Shown: positions 14,183 to 23,968, numbered from the stretch's first letter. The stretch: DNA of 48,235 nt from an uncultured beta proteobacterium (GCA_903876735.1 CAIRAW010000064.1:1-48235), one strand, 5' to 3'. The notes: generated by a model from the sequence alone, not told the origin. Program-made: numbers and translations.

Positions 14183-16672
14183 ATGAAGAACAGTGGACTG
14201 AGCAGCGCCGAGGCCGCGCTACGCCTCCAGCAATACGGCGCCAACCGGCTCGCGCCGGTGACGCAACGCTGGGTGGTGCTGCAGTTCCTCGCGCATTTCA
14301 AGAATCCGCTGGTACTGGTGCTGCTGGTGGCCGCCGGCGTTTCGGCGCTCACCGGGGACGTTACTGGTGCGCTCATCATCGGCTTGATTGTTGTGATGAG
14401 TGTCACGCTGGACTTTGTGCAGGCCTATCGCGCGGGACGTGCGGCGGAACAACTTGCGCTCAAGGTGGCGGTGACGGCCAGCGTGCTGCGCGATGGCCAG
14501 ACTTGCGAACTGCCGGTGACGCAATTGGTGCCGGGCGATGTGGTGCTGCTGTCGGCCGGCTGCCTGGTTCCGGCCGATGCGCGGCTGCTGGAAGCCAATG
14601 ACTTCTTCGTCAATCAGGCGCAACTCACGGGCGAGCCGTTTCCGGTTGAGAAACAAGCGGCAACGCACGAAGCCGATGGCGCGGCACTGGCTGCCGACGA
14701 CTGGTCGCTTGACCGCAGCGACAGCGTCTTCATGGGCGGCTCGGTGGTCAGTGGTTCGGCGCGCGTGCTGATCGGGCGCACTGGCAGCCGCACGGCACTC
14801 GGACAAATCGCGGTCAGCCTGGCTGCCGATGCGCCGCCCACTGCCTTCGAGATTGGCACGCGGCGCTTTGGCATGCTGATCATGCGCCTGACCCTGTTGC
14901 TGGTGCTGTTCACCTTGCTGGTCAACGTGGCTTTTCATCGCTCGCTGATCGAGTCATTTCTGTTCGCTGTGGCGCTGGCGGTCGGGCTGACGCCGGAGTT
15001 GCTGCCGATGGTGGTGTCGGTGACGCTGACGCGCGGCGCCTTGCGCATGGCCGCGCTCAAAGTCATCGTCAAACGCCCATCGGCGATTCAGGACATGGGC
15101 GCCATGGACGTGCTGTGCACCGACAAGACCGGCACCCTGACCGAGGCGAAGATCCGGCTTGAGCGCCATGTCGACGCCAGCGGCCAGGAGCGCGCGCAGG
15201 TGCTGACGCTGGCTTACCTCAACAGTTATTTCGAAAGCGGTCTGAAGAGCCCGCTCGACGACGCAATTCTGGCGCACGAGGAGATCGATGTCTCGGCCTG
15301 GCGCAAGGTTGACGAAGTGCCATTCGACTTTGAGCGGCGCCGGGTTTCGGTGCTGGTGCAAAGTTCGCAGGGCCGCCGTCTGGTGGTCAAAGGCGCACCG
15401 GAAGACGTGCTGCGCCTGTGCACGCAGTACCAGGACAGTGCGGGTGCCAGCGTACCGCTCGATGCAGCGGCGCGCGAACGCATCGATGCGCTGTTCGACA
15501 GCCTGGGTCAGGAGGGTTTCCGCGCTTTGGGCATCGCTTGGCGCGATGTGGCGCTGGACCACCCGCATGCCGTGGTGTCGGATGAGAGCGAACTGGTGTT
15601 TGCCGGTTTTGCCGCCTTTCTGGACCCGCCCAAGGCCAGCGCGGGGCAGGCGCTCAATGCCATGGCGGCCAGTGGCGTTGCAGTCAAGATCGTGACCGGC
15701 GATAACGAACGCGTAACGCGCCATGTTTGCACCCAACTGGGCATTCCGATCGATGGCGTGCTGACCGGCATCGAGGTCGCGGCCATGAACGACGACGCGC
15801 TGCGTGCGCGCGTTGAGGGTGTGAACCTGTTCTGCCGCGTCAACCCGTCGCAGAAGAACCGCATCATTCTGGCGCTCAAAGCGCGCGGCCACGTGGTCGG
15901 CTACCTGGGCGACGGCATCAACGACGCGCCCTCGCTGCACACAGCCGACGTTGGCATATCGGTCGAGGGTGCGGTGGACGTGGCTAAGCAGGCCGCCGCC
16001 ATGATTCTGCTGGAGAAGGATTTGATGGTGCTGCACAAAGGCATCCTGGAGGGGCGGCGCACCTTCGGCAACGTGATGAAGTACATCATGATGGCCACCA
16101 GTTCCAACTTTGGCAATATGTTCAGCATGGCTGCCGCCACGCTGTTTCTGCCCTTTTTGCCGATGCTGCCTTTGCAGATCCTGCTCAATAACCTGATGTA
16201 CGACGTCTCGGAGGTCACGCTGCCGCTGGACAATGTGGACGAAGAAGATCTGGCGCAACCCAAACGCTGGGACATGGGCTTCATCCGCAACTTCATGCTG
16301 ACCATCGGGCCTATCAGTTCACTCTTTGACTTCCTGACTTTTTACCTGTTGATCCAGCTCGTGCAGGCGAACGAGACCCTGTTTCGCACGGGCTGGTTTG
16401 TTGAATCGATTGCAACCCAGGTGCTGGTGATCTTTGTCATCCGCACGCGGCGCAATCCGCTGCGCAGCCACCCGCACCGCTGGCTGGTCGCGACCTCGCT
16501 GGCCGTGGTGCTGGCGGCCATGCTGCTGCCCTTCACGCCACTGGCGCCGTATCTGGGTTTTGCGCCGCTACCGCCGGCCTTCTTTGGCTTGCTGGCGGCT
16601 CTGCTGGTACTCTATCTGCTGATGGTTGAGGGAGCAAAGCAATGGTTCTACCGACGTCTGATGAAGGCCTGA
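14183..16672 (+). CDS. mgtA: P3B-type Mg2+-transporting P-type ATPase (MgtA-like)
   Basis: The ATG at 14183 is preferred because homology begins at MKNSGLSSAEAALRL; an in-frame start at 14132 adds 17 unlikely residues. The protein (829 residues) has the cation ATPase N-terminal domain, TGEPFPVEK in the actuator domain, the phosphorylation motif DKTGTLT, KGAPEDVL, TGDN and GDGINDAPSL. The MgtA signature GLTPELLPMVVSVTLTRGA in TM4 and the C-terminal block LPLDNVDEE...FIRNFMLTIGP match Mg2+ importers. No Mg2+-sensing leader is evident. It overlaps the next ATPase gene by 31 bases. It imports Mg2+ across the inner membrane using ATP. Confidence 0.9.
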   Translation: MKNSGLSSAEAALRLQQYGANRLAPVTQRWVVLQFLAHFKNPLVLVLLVAAGVSALTGDVTGALIIGLIVVMSVTLDFVQAYRAGRAAEQLALKVAVTASVLRDGQTCELPVTQLVPGDVVLLSAGCLVPADARLLEANDFFVNQAQLTGEPFPVEKQAATHEADGAALAADDWSLDRSDSVFMGGSVVSGSARVLIGRTGSRTALGQIAVSLAADAPPTAFEIGTRRFGMLIMRLTLLLVLFTLLVNVAFHRSLIESFLFAVALAVGLTPELLPMVVSVTLTRGALRMAALKVIVKRPSAIQDMGAMDVLCTDKTGTLTEAKIRLERHVDASGQERAQVLTLAYLNSYFESGLKSPLDDAILAHEEIDVSAWRKVDEVPFDFERRRVSVLVQSSQGRRLVVKGAPEDVLRLCTQYQDSAGASVPLDAAARERIDALFDSLGQEGFRALGIAWRDVALDHPHAVVSDESELVFAGFAAFLDPPKASAGQALNAMAASGVAVKIVTGDNERVTRHVCTQLGIPIDGVLTGIEVAAMNDDALRARVEGVNLFCRVNPSQKNRIILALKARGHVVGYLGDGINDAPSLHTADVGISVEGAVDVAKQAAAMILLEKDLMVLHKGILEGRRTFGNVMKYIMMATSSNFGNMFSMAAATLFLPFLPMLPLQILLNNLMYDVSEVTLPLDNVDEEDLAQPKRWDMGFIRNFMLTIGPISSLFDFLTFYLLIQLVQANETLFRTGWFVESIATQVLVIFVIRTRRNPLRSHPHRWLVATSLAVVLAAMLLPFTPLAPYLGFAPLPPAFFGLLAALLVLYLLMVEGAKQWFYRRLMKA

Positions 16673-19197
16673 GCACCGCGCAGGCGGCGCAGCGCTTGCG
16701 CGATGAGGGGCCCAATGTGCTGCCGGGTGAGCAGCGACGCGGCTTGCGCGCCATCGTGCGCGAGACGCTGCAGGAGCCGATGTTCATGCTGCTGCTGGCC
16801 GCCGGCACGCTCTACCTGGTGCTGGGTGACCTGCAGGAAGGCTTGATCCTGTTTGGCCTGGTGCTGGTGGTGCTGGCGCTGACCCTGTACCAGGAGGGCA
16901 AGACCGAACACGCGCTGGCTGCTTTGCGTGACATGACCAGCCCGCGCGCCCGCGTGCTGCGCGACGGCCGGCCGCAGCGCATCGCCGGCTTTGAAGTGGT
17001 GTGTGGCGACATCCTGCTGCTGGCCGAAGGCGACCGCATCGCGGCCGATGCGCTGTTGCTTGACGGCGTTGACGTACAGGTGGACGAATCGCTGCTCACC
17101 GGCGAGTCGTTGCCGGTGCAGAAACTGGCCGTTGCCGATGCGAGCGATGCCGCGCAGGGCAGTCTGTTCTCCGGCACGCTGCTGGTCGGCGGCCACGGCA
17201 CGGCGCTGGTGACGGCAACCGGCGCGCGCAGCGAGATCGGCCGTATTGGTTCCGCCTTGCAAACGCTGGCTAACGAGCGTTCGCCGTTGAAGTTGCAGAC
17301 CGCGCGCCTAGTGCGCGTGCTGGCCCTGATCGCTTTTGGGGCCAGCTTGTTTCTGATCCTGGCCTACGGCGGCTTGCGCGGCGACTGGCTCGGCGCCCTG
17401 CTGGCCGGCATTGCGCTGGCGATGGCCTTGCTGCCGCAGGAATTCACCGTGGTGCTGACCGTGCTGCCGGCGCTGGGCGCCTGGCGCCTGGCGAAAGAAA
17501 AGGTGCTGACACGGCGCATCGCTGCCATTGAGACGCTGGGCGCGACCTCGGTGCTGTGTGCCGACAAGACCGGCACCCTGACCGAGAACCGCATGACGGT
17601 GACGCAACTCTACGTGCCAGACGGCACTGCGCCTTTGTCGGTTGACTACGCCAGCACAAGCGAACTGCCTGAAGCTTTTCACACGCTGGTCGAGTACTCG
17701 ATTCTGGCCAGCATGGCGGACCCCTTTGACCCGATGGAAAAGGCCTTCCACCGTCTGGGCCAGCATTTTCTGGCCGACACCGAGCACCTGCACCGTGACT
17801 GGACGCTGCGCCAGGAATATGGTCTGACGCCGCAGTTGCGCGCCATGTCGCACGTCTGGCAAGCGCTGGAGAGCGACGGCCAGGGCCATGTGGTGGCGGC
17901 CAAGGGTGCGCCCGAGGCCATCATCGACCTGTGCCATCTGGACACAGCAGCGCAGGCGCAGATCGAGGCTGCGGTCGATGCCATGGCGGCCAACGGATTG
18001 CGCGTGCTGGGCGTGGCGCAGGCGCGCTTTGTTGGCGACTTGTGGCCGGCCATTGAGCATGATTTTGAGTTTCGATTTGTCGGCCTGCTGGGCTTGGCGG
18101 ACCCGTTGCGCGCCGAGATTGTGGACGCGGTAGCCGAGTGCCGCAGCGCCGGCATTCGTGTTGTCATGATCACCGGTGATTACCCGGCCACGGCGCGCGC
18201 CATCGCGCAGGCGGCGCAGCTCGACGTCAGCGGGTCTGACCAAATGCTCAGCGGCGACGAACTCGCGCGCCTGAGCGATACCGAGTTGGGTGAGCGCATG
18301 CAGCGCGTCAGCGTCTGCGCCCGCATCGCCCCGCAGCAAAAACTTCGCATCGTGCAGGCGCTCAAGGCCAATGGCGAAATCGTCGCCATGACTGGCGACG
18401 GCGTCAACGACGCGCCAGCGCTCAAGGCCGCGCACGTTGGTGTCGCCATGGGTGGGCGTGGCACCGACGTGGCGCGCGAGGCGGCGTCCATCGTGCTGCT
18501 GGACGACAACTTTGCCTCCATCGTGCGCGCCGTGCGCCTGGGGCGGCGCATTTTTGACAACCTGCGCAAGTCCATGTCCTACATCCTCGCCGTGCACGTG
18601 CCGATTGCCGGCATGGCGCTGCTGCCGGTGCTGTTGGGCTGGCCCACCGTGCTGTTCCCCTTGCACATTGCCTTTCTGGAGCTGGTGATCGACCCGGCCT
18701 GCTCCATGGTGTTCGAGAACGAACCGTCGGAGTCCGACGTGATGCGCCGCCCGCCGCGTGATGCCAGCGCCCCGTTGTTTGCCGGCACGACGCTGGCACT
18801 GGCCCTGCTGCAAGGCCTGGGCGTGCTGGCCGTGGTGCTGGCTGGCTATTCCTGGAGCACAAGTTGGCTGAGCGAGCCGGCGGCGCGCGCCTTTGCCTTT
18901 AGCACGCTGGTGGTTGGCAACGTGGCGCTGATTTTTTCCAATCGCACTGGCAGCGCAACGCTTTGGGCCTCGCTGCGCGTGCCCAACCGCACCCTGTGGG
19001 CCGTCACCGCCATCACGCTGGGCTTGCTGGCGCTCGCGCTTTACCTGCCGTGGCTGAGCAAGCTGTTCTTTTTTGCGCCGCTGTCGGCGCCAGACCTGTT
19101 GACCGCCGCCGCGCTGGGTCTGCTCAGCGCACTCTGGTTCGAGGCGATCAAACTGGCGCGGCGTTGGTCAGTCAGGCCCGTCAACAAGATGATTTGA
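16642..19197 (+). CDS. P2-like cation-translocating P-type ATPase
   Basis: The 851-residue protein starts inside the end of the preceding gene, with GGGAG 8 bases upstream. It has LLTGESLPVQK, DKTGTLTENRMTV, KGAPEAIIDL, ITGDY, MTGDGVNDAPALKAAHVGVAMG and six C-terminal membrane helices (ELVIDPACSMVFENE), as in Ca2+/Na+/K+ P2-type pumps. The TM4 ion-site motif reads LLPQEFTVVL instead of the VPEGLP of SERCA-like pumps, so the transported ion cannot be assumed to be calcium. Translational coupling with the Mg2+ ATPase suggests co-expression. Confidence 0.88.
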   Translation: MVLPTSDEGLSTAQAAQRLRDEGPNVLPGEQRRGLRAIVRETLQEPMFMLLLAAGTLYLVLGDLQEGLILFGLVLVVLALTLYQEGKTEHALAALRDMTSPRARVLRDGRPQRIAGFEVVCGDILLLAEGDRIAADALLLDGVDVQVDESLLTGESLPVQKLAVADASDAAQGSLFSGTLLVGGHGTALVTATGARSEIGRIGSALQTLANERSPLKLQTARLVRVLALIAFGASLFLILAYGGLRGDWLGALLAGIALAMALLPQEFTVVLTVLPALGAWRLAKEKVLTRRIAAIETLGATSVLCADKTGTLTENRMTVTQLYVPDGTAPLSVDYASTSELPEAFHTLVEYSILASMADPFDPMEKAFHRLGQHFLADTEHLHRDWTLRQEYGLTPQLRAMSHVWQALESDGQGHVVAAKGAPEAIIDLCHLDTAAQAQIEAAVDAMAANGLRVLGVAQARFVGDLWPAIEHDFEFRFVGLLGLADPLRAEIVDAVAECRSAGIRVVMITGDYPATARAIAQAAQLDVSGSDQMLSGDELARLSDTELGERMQRVSVCARIAPQQKLRIVQALKANGEIVAMTGDGVNDAPALKAAHVGVAMGGRGTDVAREAASIVLLDDNFASIVRAVRLGRRIFDNLRKSMSYILAVHVPIAGMALLPVLLGWPTVLFPLHIAFLELVIDPACSMVFENEPSESDVMRRPPRDASAPLFAGTTLALALLQGLGVLAVVLAGYSWSTSWLSEPAARAFAFSTLVVGNVALIFSNRTGSATLWASLRVPNRTLWAVTAITLGLLALALYLPWLSKLFFFAPLSAPDLLTAAALGLLSALWFEAIKLARRWSVRPVNKMI

Positions 19198-19207
19198 CAG
19201 TAAGTCG

Positions 19208-19251
19208 TATTGGCTCCAAAATGGATCCATAGATCCAATTTGGAGCCAATA
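19208..19251. promoter_or_regulatory. Toxin-antitoxin operator: 20-bp inverted repeat overlapping the antitoxin start
   Basis: Left arm 19208-19227 (TATTGGCTCC...GGATC) and right arm 19232-19251 (GATCC...GGAGCCAATA) match at 19 of 20 positions around a 4-base centre (CATA). The right arm covers the GGAG ribosome-binding site and the A of the antitoxin ATG, so a bound repressor would also mask the translation start. This fits autoregulation by a ribbon-helix-helix antitoxin. Confidence 0.8.
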
Positions 19252-19580
19252 TGGCTAATATTTCAATCAAAGACGTGCCCGATGCCTGGGCCGAAGCCCT
19301 GCGCCAGCGCGCTGCGCGCAACCATCGCTCACTGCAGGGTGAGTTGATGGCCATCATTGAGGCGGCGCTTGTCAACGCCGTCCCTATAGTCCCCGTGCCA
19401 ACGCCGGGCTCACAAGATGTTGTGGTCGGCTACGGCGCAGGGGGCTATCCGATTGGTCGCAAGGGCTGGAAGACGGTGGAACAGGTGGCGGCAGAGCTCA
19501 AGGCGAAATACCCCAATGGCCCGGTGTTGGGGCAACCGCTTGGGGTTGACATCATTCGCGAAGACCGGGATTCCAGATGA
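19251..19580 (+). CDS. FitA-like ribbon-helix-helix antitoxin
   Basis: The N-terminus MANISIKDVPDAWAEALRQR followed by NHRSLQGELMAIIEAAL is a ribbon-helix-helix DNA-binding fold (strand about 2-7, helices about 10-40) of the FitA/Arc type. The C-terminal 65 residues would wrap the toxin. The gene starts at the edge of a large palindrome and overlaps the PIN toxin gene by ATGA, the standard type II arrangement. It neutralises the toxin and represses the operon as a complex. At 109 residues it is longer than many FitA proteins (about 80). Confidence 0.88.
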   Translation: MANISIKDVPDAWAEALRQRAARNHRSLQGELMAIIEAALVNAVPIVPVPTPGSQDVVVGYGAGGYPIGRKGWKTVEQVAAELKAKYPNGPVLGQPLGVDIIREDRDSR

Positions 19581-20017
19581 GCGGTGCTGCGCGTGCCCTG
19601 TATGTGGCCGAGCCCCCTCTGCAATACTTAGTGCGCCCCAGCTTGGTGGTGGACTGCAGCGTGCTGGCAGGCTTGCTGTTTCAGGAACACTGGATCGAGG
19701 AAGCACGCCAGCGCATTGAAGGCCGTAGCTTGAAGGCGCCATGGTTGTTGGACATCGAAATCACCAACGTTGCCGTTAAAAAACACCGTGCCGGTTTCAC
19801 AGAACTGGCAAGAGACGGCCTTGAAGGCTATGTCGCTATGGACATTGAGCGATTTGCTACTCCGTCGTTACAGGTGCACGTTCTGGCCATCCGCTACCAG
19901 CTCAGCGCCTACGACGCCGCCTACCTGTGGCTCGCCGCCGAATTGAAATGCCCACTGGCAACCTTTGACGAGAAACTGGCCGGCGCCGCGCAAACGCACT
20001 TGAGTCAGTTGCCCTGA
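19577..20017 (+). CDS. PIN-domain ribonuclease toxin (VapC/FitB-like)
   Basis: The 146-residue PIN domain keeps the acidic metal ligands: D26 in LVVDCSVL, E61 in LDIEITNV, D113 in AYDAAYLWLA and D131 in LATFDEKL. PIN toxins cut RNA in a Mg2+-dependent way, often tRNA or rRNA. About 20 residues precede the first strand, slightly more than usual. It is translationally coupled to the antitoxin. All catalytic positions are intact, so the pair is probably functional. Confidence 0.9.
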   Translation: MSGAARALYVAEPPLQYLVRPSLVVDCSVLAGLLFQEHWIEEARQRIEGRSLKAPWLLDIEITNVAVKKHRAGFTELARDGLEGYVAMDIERFATPSLQVHVLAIRYQLSAYDAAYLWLAAELKCPLATFDEKLAGAAQTHLSQLP

Positions 20018-20024
20018 AGCACGC

Positions 20025-21113
20025 TCACGCTGCGACCACCACCGGTACCCGCTGCGCCAGCGCGCACATCAACTCATAGCCCACCGTGCCGGCGCAGCGC
20101 GCCACTTCGTCGATGCCCAGCACGGCACCGTTGGCGGCGTTGCCCCACAGCGTGACCTCGCTGCCAAAACCCGCCTCGGGCACGGCGCTGAGGTCAACCG
20201 TGATCATGTCCATGCTGACCCGCCCGACGGTGCGGCTGCGCACGCCGCCCACCAGCACCGGCGTGCCGCTCGGACAGATGCGCGGGTAGCCGTCGGCGTA
20301 ACCGCAGGCCACGACACCGATGCGCATGGGCTGCTCCGTCACGAAGGTCGAGCCGTAACCGACGCTGTCGCCTACTGACAGGGTTTGCGTGCCGATGATT
20401 TTTGCGCTCAGCGTCATGGTCGGTTGCAAGCCCCAGTCGGCGGAGCTGTGTTCAGGATAGTCGGGCGCGCTGCCGTAGATCGCAATGCCAGGGCGCACCC
20501 AGTCTGAAAGCGCCTCGCTCTGACGCAGGGTGGCGGCGCTGTTGCTCAAGGAGCGTTCGCCCGGCAGGTCCTGCGTCACGGTTGTGAAGACTGCCATCTG
20601 CTCGGCCACGCCGCGCGCGCCGTCGGCGTCGCTGAAGTGCGTCATCAGCGAGATTTCATCAACCTGCGGCAAGGCGTTCAGGCGCGTCCAGGCGCTGCGG
20701 TAGCGCTCGGGCGTGAAGCCCAGGCGGTTCATGCCCGAATTCATTTTCAGGAAGACGCGATGCGGCACGTTGGTCTTGTGCGTGGCCAGCATGTCGATCT
20801 GCTCGTCGCAGTGCACGGCGTGCCACAGGTCCAGGCGCGAGCACAGTTCGAGGTCGCGCAGTTCGAACACGCCTTCAAGCAGCAGGATCGGGCCGCGCCA
20901 GCCCAGCGCGCGCACACGCTGCGCTTCTTCCAGGTCCAGCAGGGCAAAGCCGTCGGCGCCGCGCAGGCCCTCGAAGACGCGTTCGATGCCGTGGCCGTAG
21001 GCGTTGGCCTTGACGATGGCCCAGACCCGCGCCTCCGGTGCGGCGGCGCGTGCGCGGGCCAGGTTGTGGGCGAGGGCTTCGGTATGGATGCGGGCTTGGA
21101 TCGGACGGGGCAT
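20025..21113 (-). CDS. alr: Alanine racemase
   Basis: The 362 residues match the PLP-dependent alanine racemase family in length and order. The PLP lysine is K35 in [12 protein letters not shown], the second catalytic base is the tyrosine in SVGYGSTF, and [11 protein letters not shown] and [13 protein letters not shown] are family motifs. The enzyme converts L- to D-alanine for peptidoglycan. It converges with the toxin gene (7 bases apart) and is divergent from lplT, a neighbourhood I associate with related betaproteobacteria. It could be the biosynthetic or the catabolic (DadX) isozyme; no dadA is nearby. Confidence 0.95.
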   Translation of the reverse strand: MPRPIQARIHTEALAHNLARARAAAPEARVWAIVKANAYGHGIERVFEGLRGADGFALLDLEEAQRVRALGWRGPILLLEGVFELRDLELCSRLDLWHAVHCDEQIDMLATHKTNVPHRVFLKMNSGMNRLGFTPERYRSAWTRLNALPQVDEISLMTHFSDADGARGVAEQMAVFTTVTQDLPGERSLSNSAATLRQSEALSDWVRPGIAIYGSAPDYPEHSSADWGLQPTMTLSAKIIGTQTLSVGDSVGYGSTFVTEQPMRIGVVACGYADGYPRICPSGTPVLVGGVRSRTVGRVSMDMITVDLSAVPEAGFGSEVTLWGNAANGAVLGIDEVARCAGTVGYELMCALAQRVPVVVAA

Positions 21114-21236
21114 GGGGTGATGGCAGTGGCGGCGGGTGTCCGGATTTTGACATCCCGGGACGTGCTATAACCTGCCATCTTTCGGAGACATACCAAAACC
21201 CTCCGTGTCAGCACCGCTGATGCGCCCTTGCAGACA

Positions 21237-22520
21237 ATGAAACGCGGCTTTTTCACCATCATGTCGGCGCAGTTCTTCAGCTCGCTGGCCGACAACGCGC
21301 TGTTTGTCGCGGCAGTTCAGTTACTCAGAACCAGCAAGCAGCCCGAGTGGCAGCAAGCCGCTCTGGTGCCGATGTTTGCGTTGTTTTATGTGATTCTGGC
21401 GCCCTTTGTCGGGGCCTTTGCCGATTCCATGCCCAAGGGACGGGTGATGCTGATCAGCAATTTCATCAAGGTTGGCGGCTGCCTGCTGATGCTGTTCGGC
21501 ACCCACCCCCTGATGTCGTATGCGATTGTCGGCCTGGGAGCTGCGGCCTACTCGCCGGCCAAGTACGGCATCCTGACCGAGTTGCTGCCGGCGTCGCAAC
21601 TGGTCAAGGCCAATGGCTGGATCGAAGGCCTGACCATCGCCTCCATTATTCTGGGTGTCCTGCTGGGCGGCCAACTGGTGGGGCCAGTTCTCTCACCCTG
21701 GCTGCTGTCATTGGACGCGCCGTTTTGCACCACCGGCATCGATACGCCACCCGAGGCTGCCATCAGCGTGCTGATCTTTGTCTACCTGCTGGCGGCCTGG
21801 TTCAACACCCATATACCGCTGTCGGGTGTCGAAATGCGACCGATGCCCAAACGGCTGGGCTCGCTGCTGCCCGATTTCTGGATCTGCAACACCCGCCTGT
21901 GGCGCGACAAGCTGGGCCAGATTTCGCTGGCCGCCACGACGCTGATCTGGGGCGTGGCCGGCAATCTGCGCTTCATCGTGCTGGCCTGGGCCGCCGCCGC
22001 GCTGGGCTACAGCGTGACGCAGGCCTCGGCGCTGCAAGGGGTGGTGGCCATCGGCATGGCGGTCGGCGCCGTCGTCGCGTCCCTGCGCATGCGGCTCGAA
22101 GACGGCCCGCGCGTGATCACGCTGGGCATTGGCATGGGCATCCTCATCATCCTGCTGATTTTCATCAAGAACGTCTGGCTGGCCGCACCCTTCCTGATCA
22201 TGCTCGGTGCCCTGGGTGGTTTTCTGGTGGTGCCGATGAATGCGCTGCTGCAGCATCGTGGCCATAACCTGATGGGCGCGGGGCGCTCGATTGCGGTGCA
22301 AAACTTCAATGAGCAGGCCTGCATCCTGGTTCTGGGCGCGACCTACAGCCTGTCAACCGGTCTGGGTCTGCCAACCTTTGCCTCGATCACGGCCTTTGGC
22401 CTGGTGATTGCCAGCTTCATGTGGCTGATCCGGCGCTGGCATGCCAGCAATTGCGTGCGCCACCGCGCCGAAGTCGAGCACCTGCTGGGCATTGCCCGCA
22501 ATGACAATCTCCATGGTTGA
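21237..22520 (+). CDS. lplT: Lysophospholipid transporter LplT
   Basis: The ATG at 21237 is preferred over the TTG at 21228. The 427-residue protein is an MFS-type carrier with about 12 membrane segments and the LplT N-terminal signature KRGFFTIMSAQFFSSLADNALFVAAV, as well as AAYSPAKYGILTELLP and ANGWIEG. LplT flips lysophosphatidylethanolamine into the cytoplasm for reacylation. In enterobacteria it is paired with Aas, but no acyltransferase-synthetase gene is visible here. The neighbour alr is divergent. Confidence 0.92.
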   Translation: MKRGFFTIMSAQFFSSLADNALFVAAVQLLRTSKQPEWQQAALVPMFALFYVILAPFVGAFADSMPKGRVMLISNFIKVGGCLLMLFGTHPLMSYAIVGLGAAAYSPAKYGILTELLPASQLVKANGWIEGLTIASIILGVLLGGQLVGPVLSPWLLSLDAPFCTTGIDTPPEAAISVLIFVYLLAAWFNTHIPLSGVEMRPMPKRLGSLLPDFWICNTRLWRDKLGQISLAATTLIWGVAGNLRFIVLAWAAAALGYSVTQASALQGVVAIGMAVGAVVASLRMRLEDGPRVITLGIGMGILIILLIFIKNVWLAAPFLIMLGALGGFLVVPMNALLQHRGHNLMGAGRSIAVQNFNEQACILVLGATYSLSTGLGLPTFASITAFGLVIASFMWLIRRWHASNCVRHRAEVEHLLGIARNDNLHG

Positions 22521-22543
22521 TTTGACCTAGCGCTTGGGGTGTG

Positions 22544-23425
22544 ATGCTGAGATTCCCCAAAGCGCTCGCCGCTGCGGCGCTGGTACTCAACGCCCTTCTT
22601 TATGGCGTGTCGTGGTGGCCGTTTCGCGCCCTGCAGGCCTACGGCCTGCATCCGCTGTGGGCGACCGCCATCATCTACGCCGTCTCGGTGTTGTTTCTGT
22701 TGCTGCTGCGACCGCGCGCCTGGCGCGGTTTGATGCGGCACCCGATGTTGTGGTTTCTGGTGTTGGCTTCGGGCTTGACCAATGTTGGCTTCAACTGGGC
22801 CATCACGGTGGGCGACGTGGTGCGCGTTGTGCTGCTGTTCTACCTGATGCCAGCCTGGGTTGTGCTGCTGGCCTGGCCGCTGCTGGGCGAAAGGCCCACG
22901 GCGGGCTCGATTGCGCGCCTGGTGCTGGCGTTGGCCGGTGTGGTCATTGTGCTCAAGACGCCGGCTTCGCCCTGGCCGGTGCCCGAGAGCCTGGCCGATG
23001 GGCTGGCGCTGATGGGCGGCTTTTGCTTTGCGTTGACCAACATTCTGCTGCGCAAGCTCAACCAGACGCCGAGCGAGTCGCGCATGCTTGCCATGTTCGG
23101 CGGCGGCGCCGTGATGGCCAGCGCTGCTGCGCTGATCGGCATGGGCTTTGGTGTGGTCTCGTCGTTGCCAGCGCCGGCGCTGGACTGGGCCGGTCTGGCG
23201 CTGCTCATCAGCTTTGCCTTTCTGGCCGGCAACCTGTCGCTGCAATACGGCGCGGCGCACCTTAGCGCCAGCGCGACCTCGCTCATCATGCTCTCGGAAG
23301 TGGTTTTTGCCAGCGTCTCCTCGGTGCTGGTGGGTGCCGGTGAGTTGTCGCTGCGCACCTTGCTGGGCGGTGGCCTGATCCTATTGGCCTCACTGCTGTC
23401 AGTGGTGAACTTCGACAAGCGCTGA
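22544..23425 (+). CDS. EamA/DMT-family transporter
   Basis: The ATG at 22544 directly follows an in-frame GTG at 22541. The product (293 residues) has about ten membrane segments in two EamA repeats (about 8-135 and 150-290), with the end-of-domain motifs LLFYLMPAWVVLLAWPLLGERP and SATSLIMLSEVVFASVSSVL typical of drug/metabolite exporters such as RhaT/YdcZ-like permeases. The substrate is unknown. It follows lplT by 23 bases and may be cotranscribed. Confidence 0.87.
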   Translation: MLRFPKALAAAALVLNALLYGVSWWPFRALQAYGLHPLWATAIIYAVSVLFLLLLRPRAWRGLMRHPMLWFLVLASGLTNVGFNWAITVGDVVRVVLLFYLMPAWVVLLAWPLLGERPTAGSIARLVLALAGVVIVLKTPASPWPVPESLADGLALMGGFCFALTNILLRKLNQTPSESRMLAMFGGGAVMASAAALIGMGFGVVSSLPAPALDWAGLALLISFAFLAGNLSLQYGAAHLSASATSLIMLSEVVFASVSSVLVGAGELSLRTLLGGGLILLASLLSVVNFDKR

Positions 23426-23482
23426 AAATTTTCGCCATAGCTGCGAAACTGGCGTTAACTTAACGCAAGCGGAGAAGCCAGC

Positions 23483-23968
23483 ATGTCCACTGTTTACGAT
23501 TTTGAAGCCCTGCAGATCAACGGCAAGCCAGTCGCCCTGAGTCAGTTCAAGGGCAAGGTCATGCTGATCGTCAACACCGCCAGCGCCTGCGGCTTCACAC
23601 CGCAGTTTGCCGGTCTTGAAGCCCTGCATCAGGCGCACGGCAAAGACGGCTTGGTGGTGCTGGGTTTTCCGTGCAACCAGTTCGGTTCGCAGGACAGCGG
23701 CTCCAACGGCGAGATCGCCGAGTTCTGCCAGTTGAACTATGGCGTAAGTTTTCCCATGATGGCCAAGATCGACGTCAATGGTGCCAACGCGCATCCGCTC
23801 TACCAGTGGCTCGCACGCGAAGCGACGGGATTGCTGGGCAGCAAGTCGATCAAGTGGAACTTCACCAAGTTTCTGGTCGGCAAGGACGGCGCCGTCCTCA
23901 AGCGCTACGCGCCAACCGACACGCCGGCAAGCCTGGGAAAAGACATCGCTGCGGCAATGGCTGCTTGA
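23483..23968 (+). CDS. Glutathione peroxidase (BtuE-like)
   Basis: The 161-residue protein is a thioredoxin-fold peroxidase. The catalytic cysteine is C36 in [12 protein letters not shown], with the conserved [12 protein letters not shown] and the KWNFTKFLV tryptophan/asparagine site. It has cysteine, not selenocysteine, at the active site. Such enzymes reduce hydrogen peroxide and organic hydroperoxides using glutathione or thioredoxin. A GGAG site lies about 10 bases before the ATG. No signal peptide is present, so it is cytoplasmic. Confidence 0.94.
   Translation: MSTVYDFEALQINGKPVALSQFKGKVMLIVNTASACGFTPQFAGLEALHQAHGKDGLVVLGFPCNQFGSQDSGSNGEIAEFCQLNYGVSFPMMAKIDVNGANAHPLYQWLAREATGLLGSKSIKWNFTKFLVGKDGAVLKRYAPTDTPASLGKDIAAAMAA

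Noticed and set aside
14954..16258. 434-codon minus-strand frame antisense to the MgtA-like gene
   Set aside because: His/Gln/Arg-rich shadow protein; the opposite strand has all P-type ATPase motifs.
17308..18813. 501-codon minus-strand frame antisense to the second P-type ATPase
   Set aside because: Gln/His/Arg-rich shadow; no ribosome-binding site or homology signs.
19251..20017. Part of a larger mobile element
   Set aside because: No integrase, transposase or att-like repeats flank the toxin-antitoxin pair.
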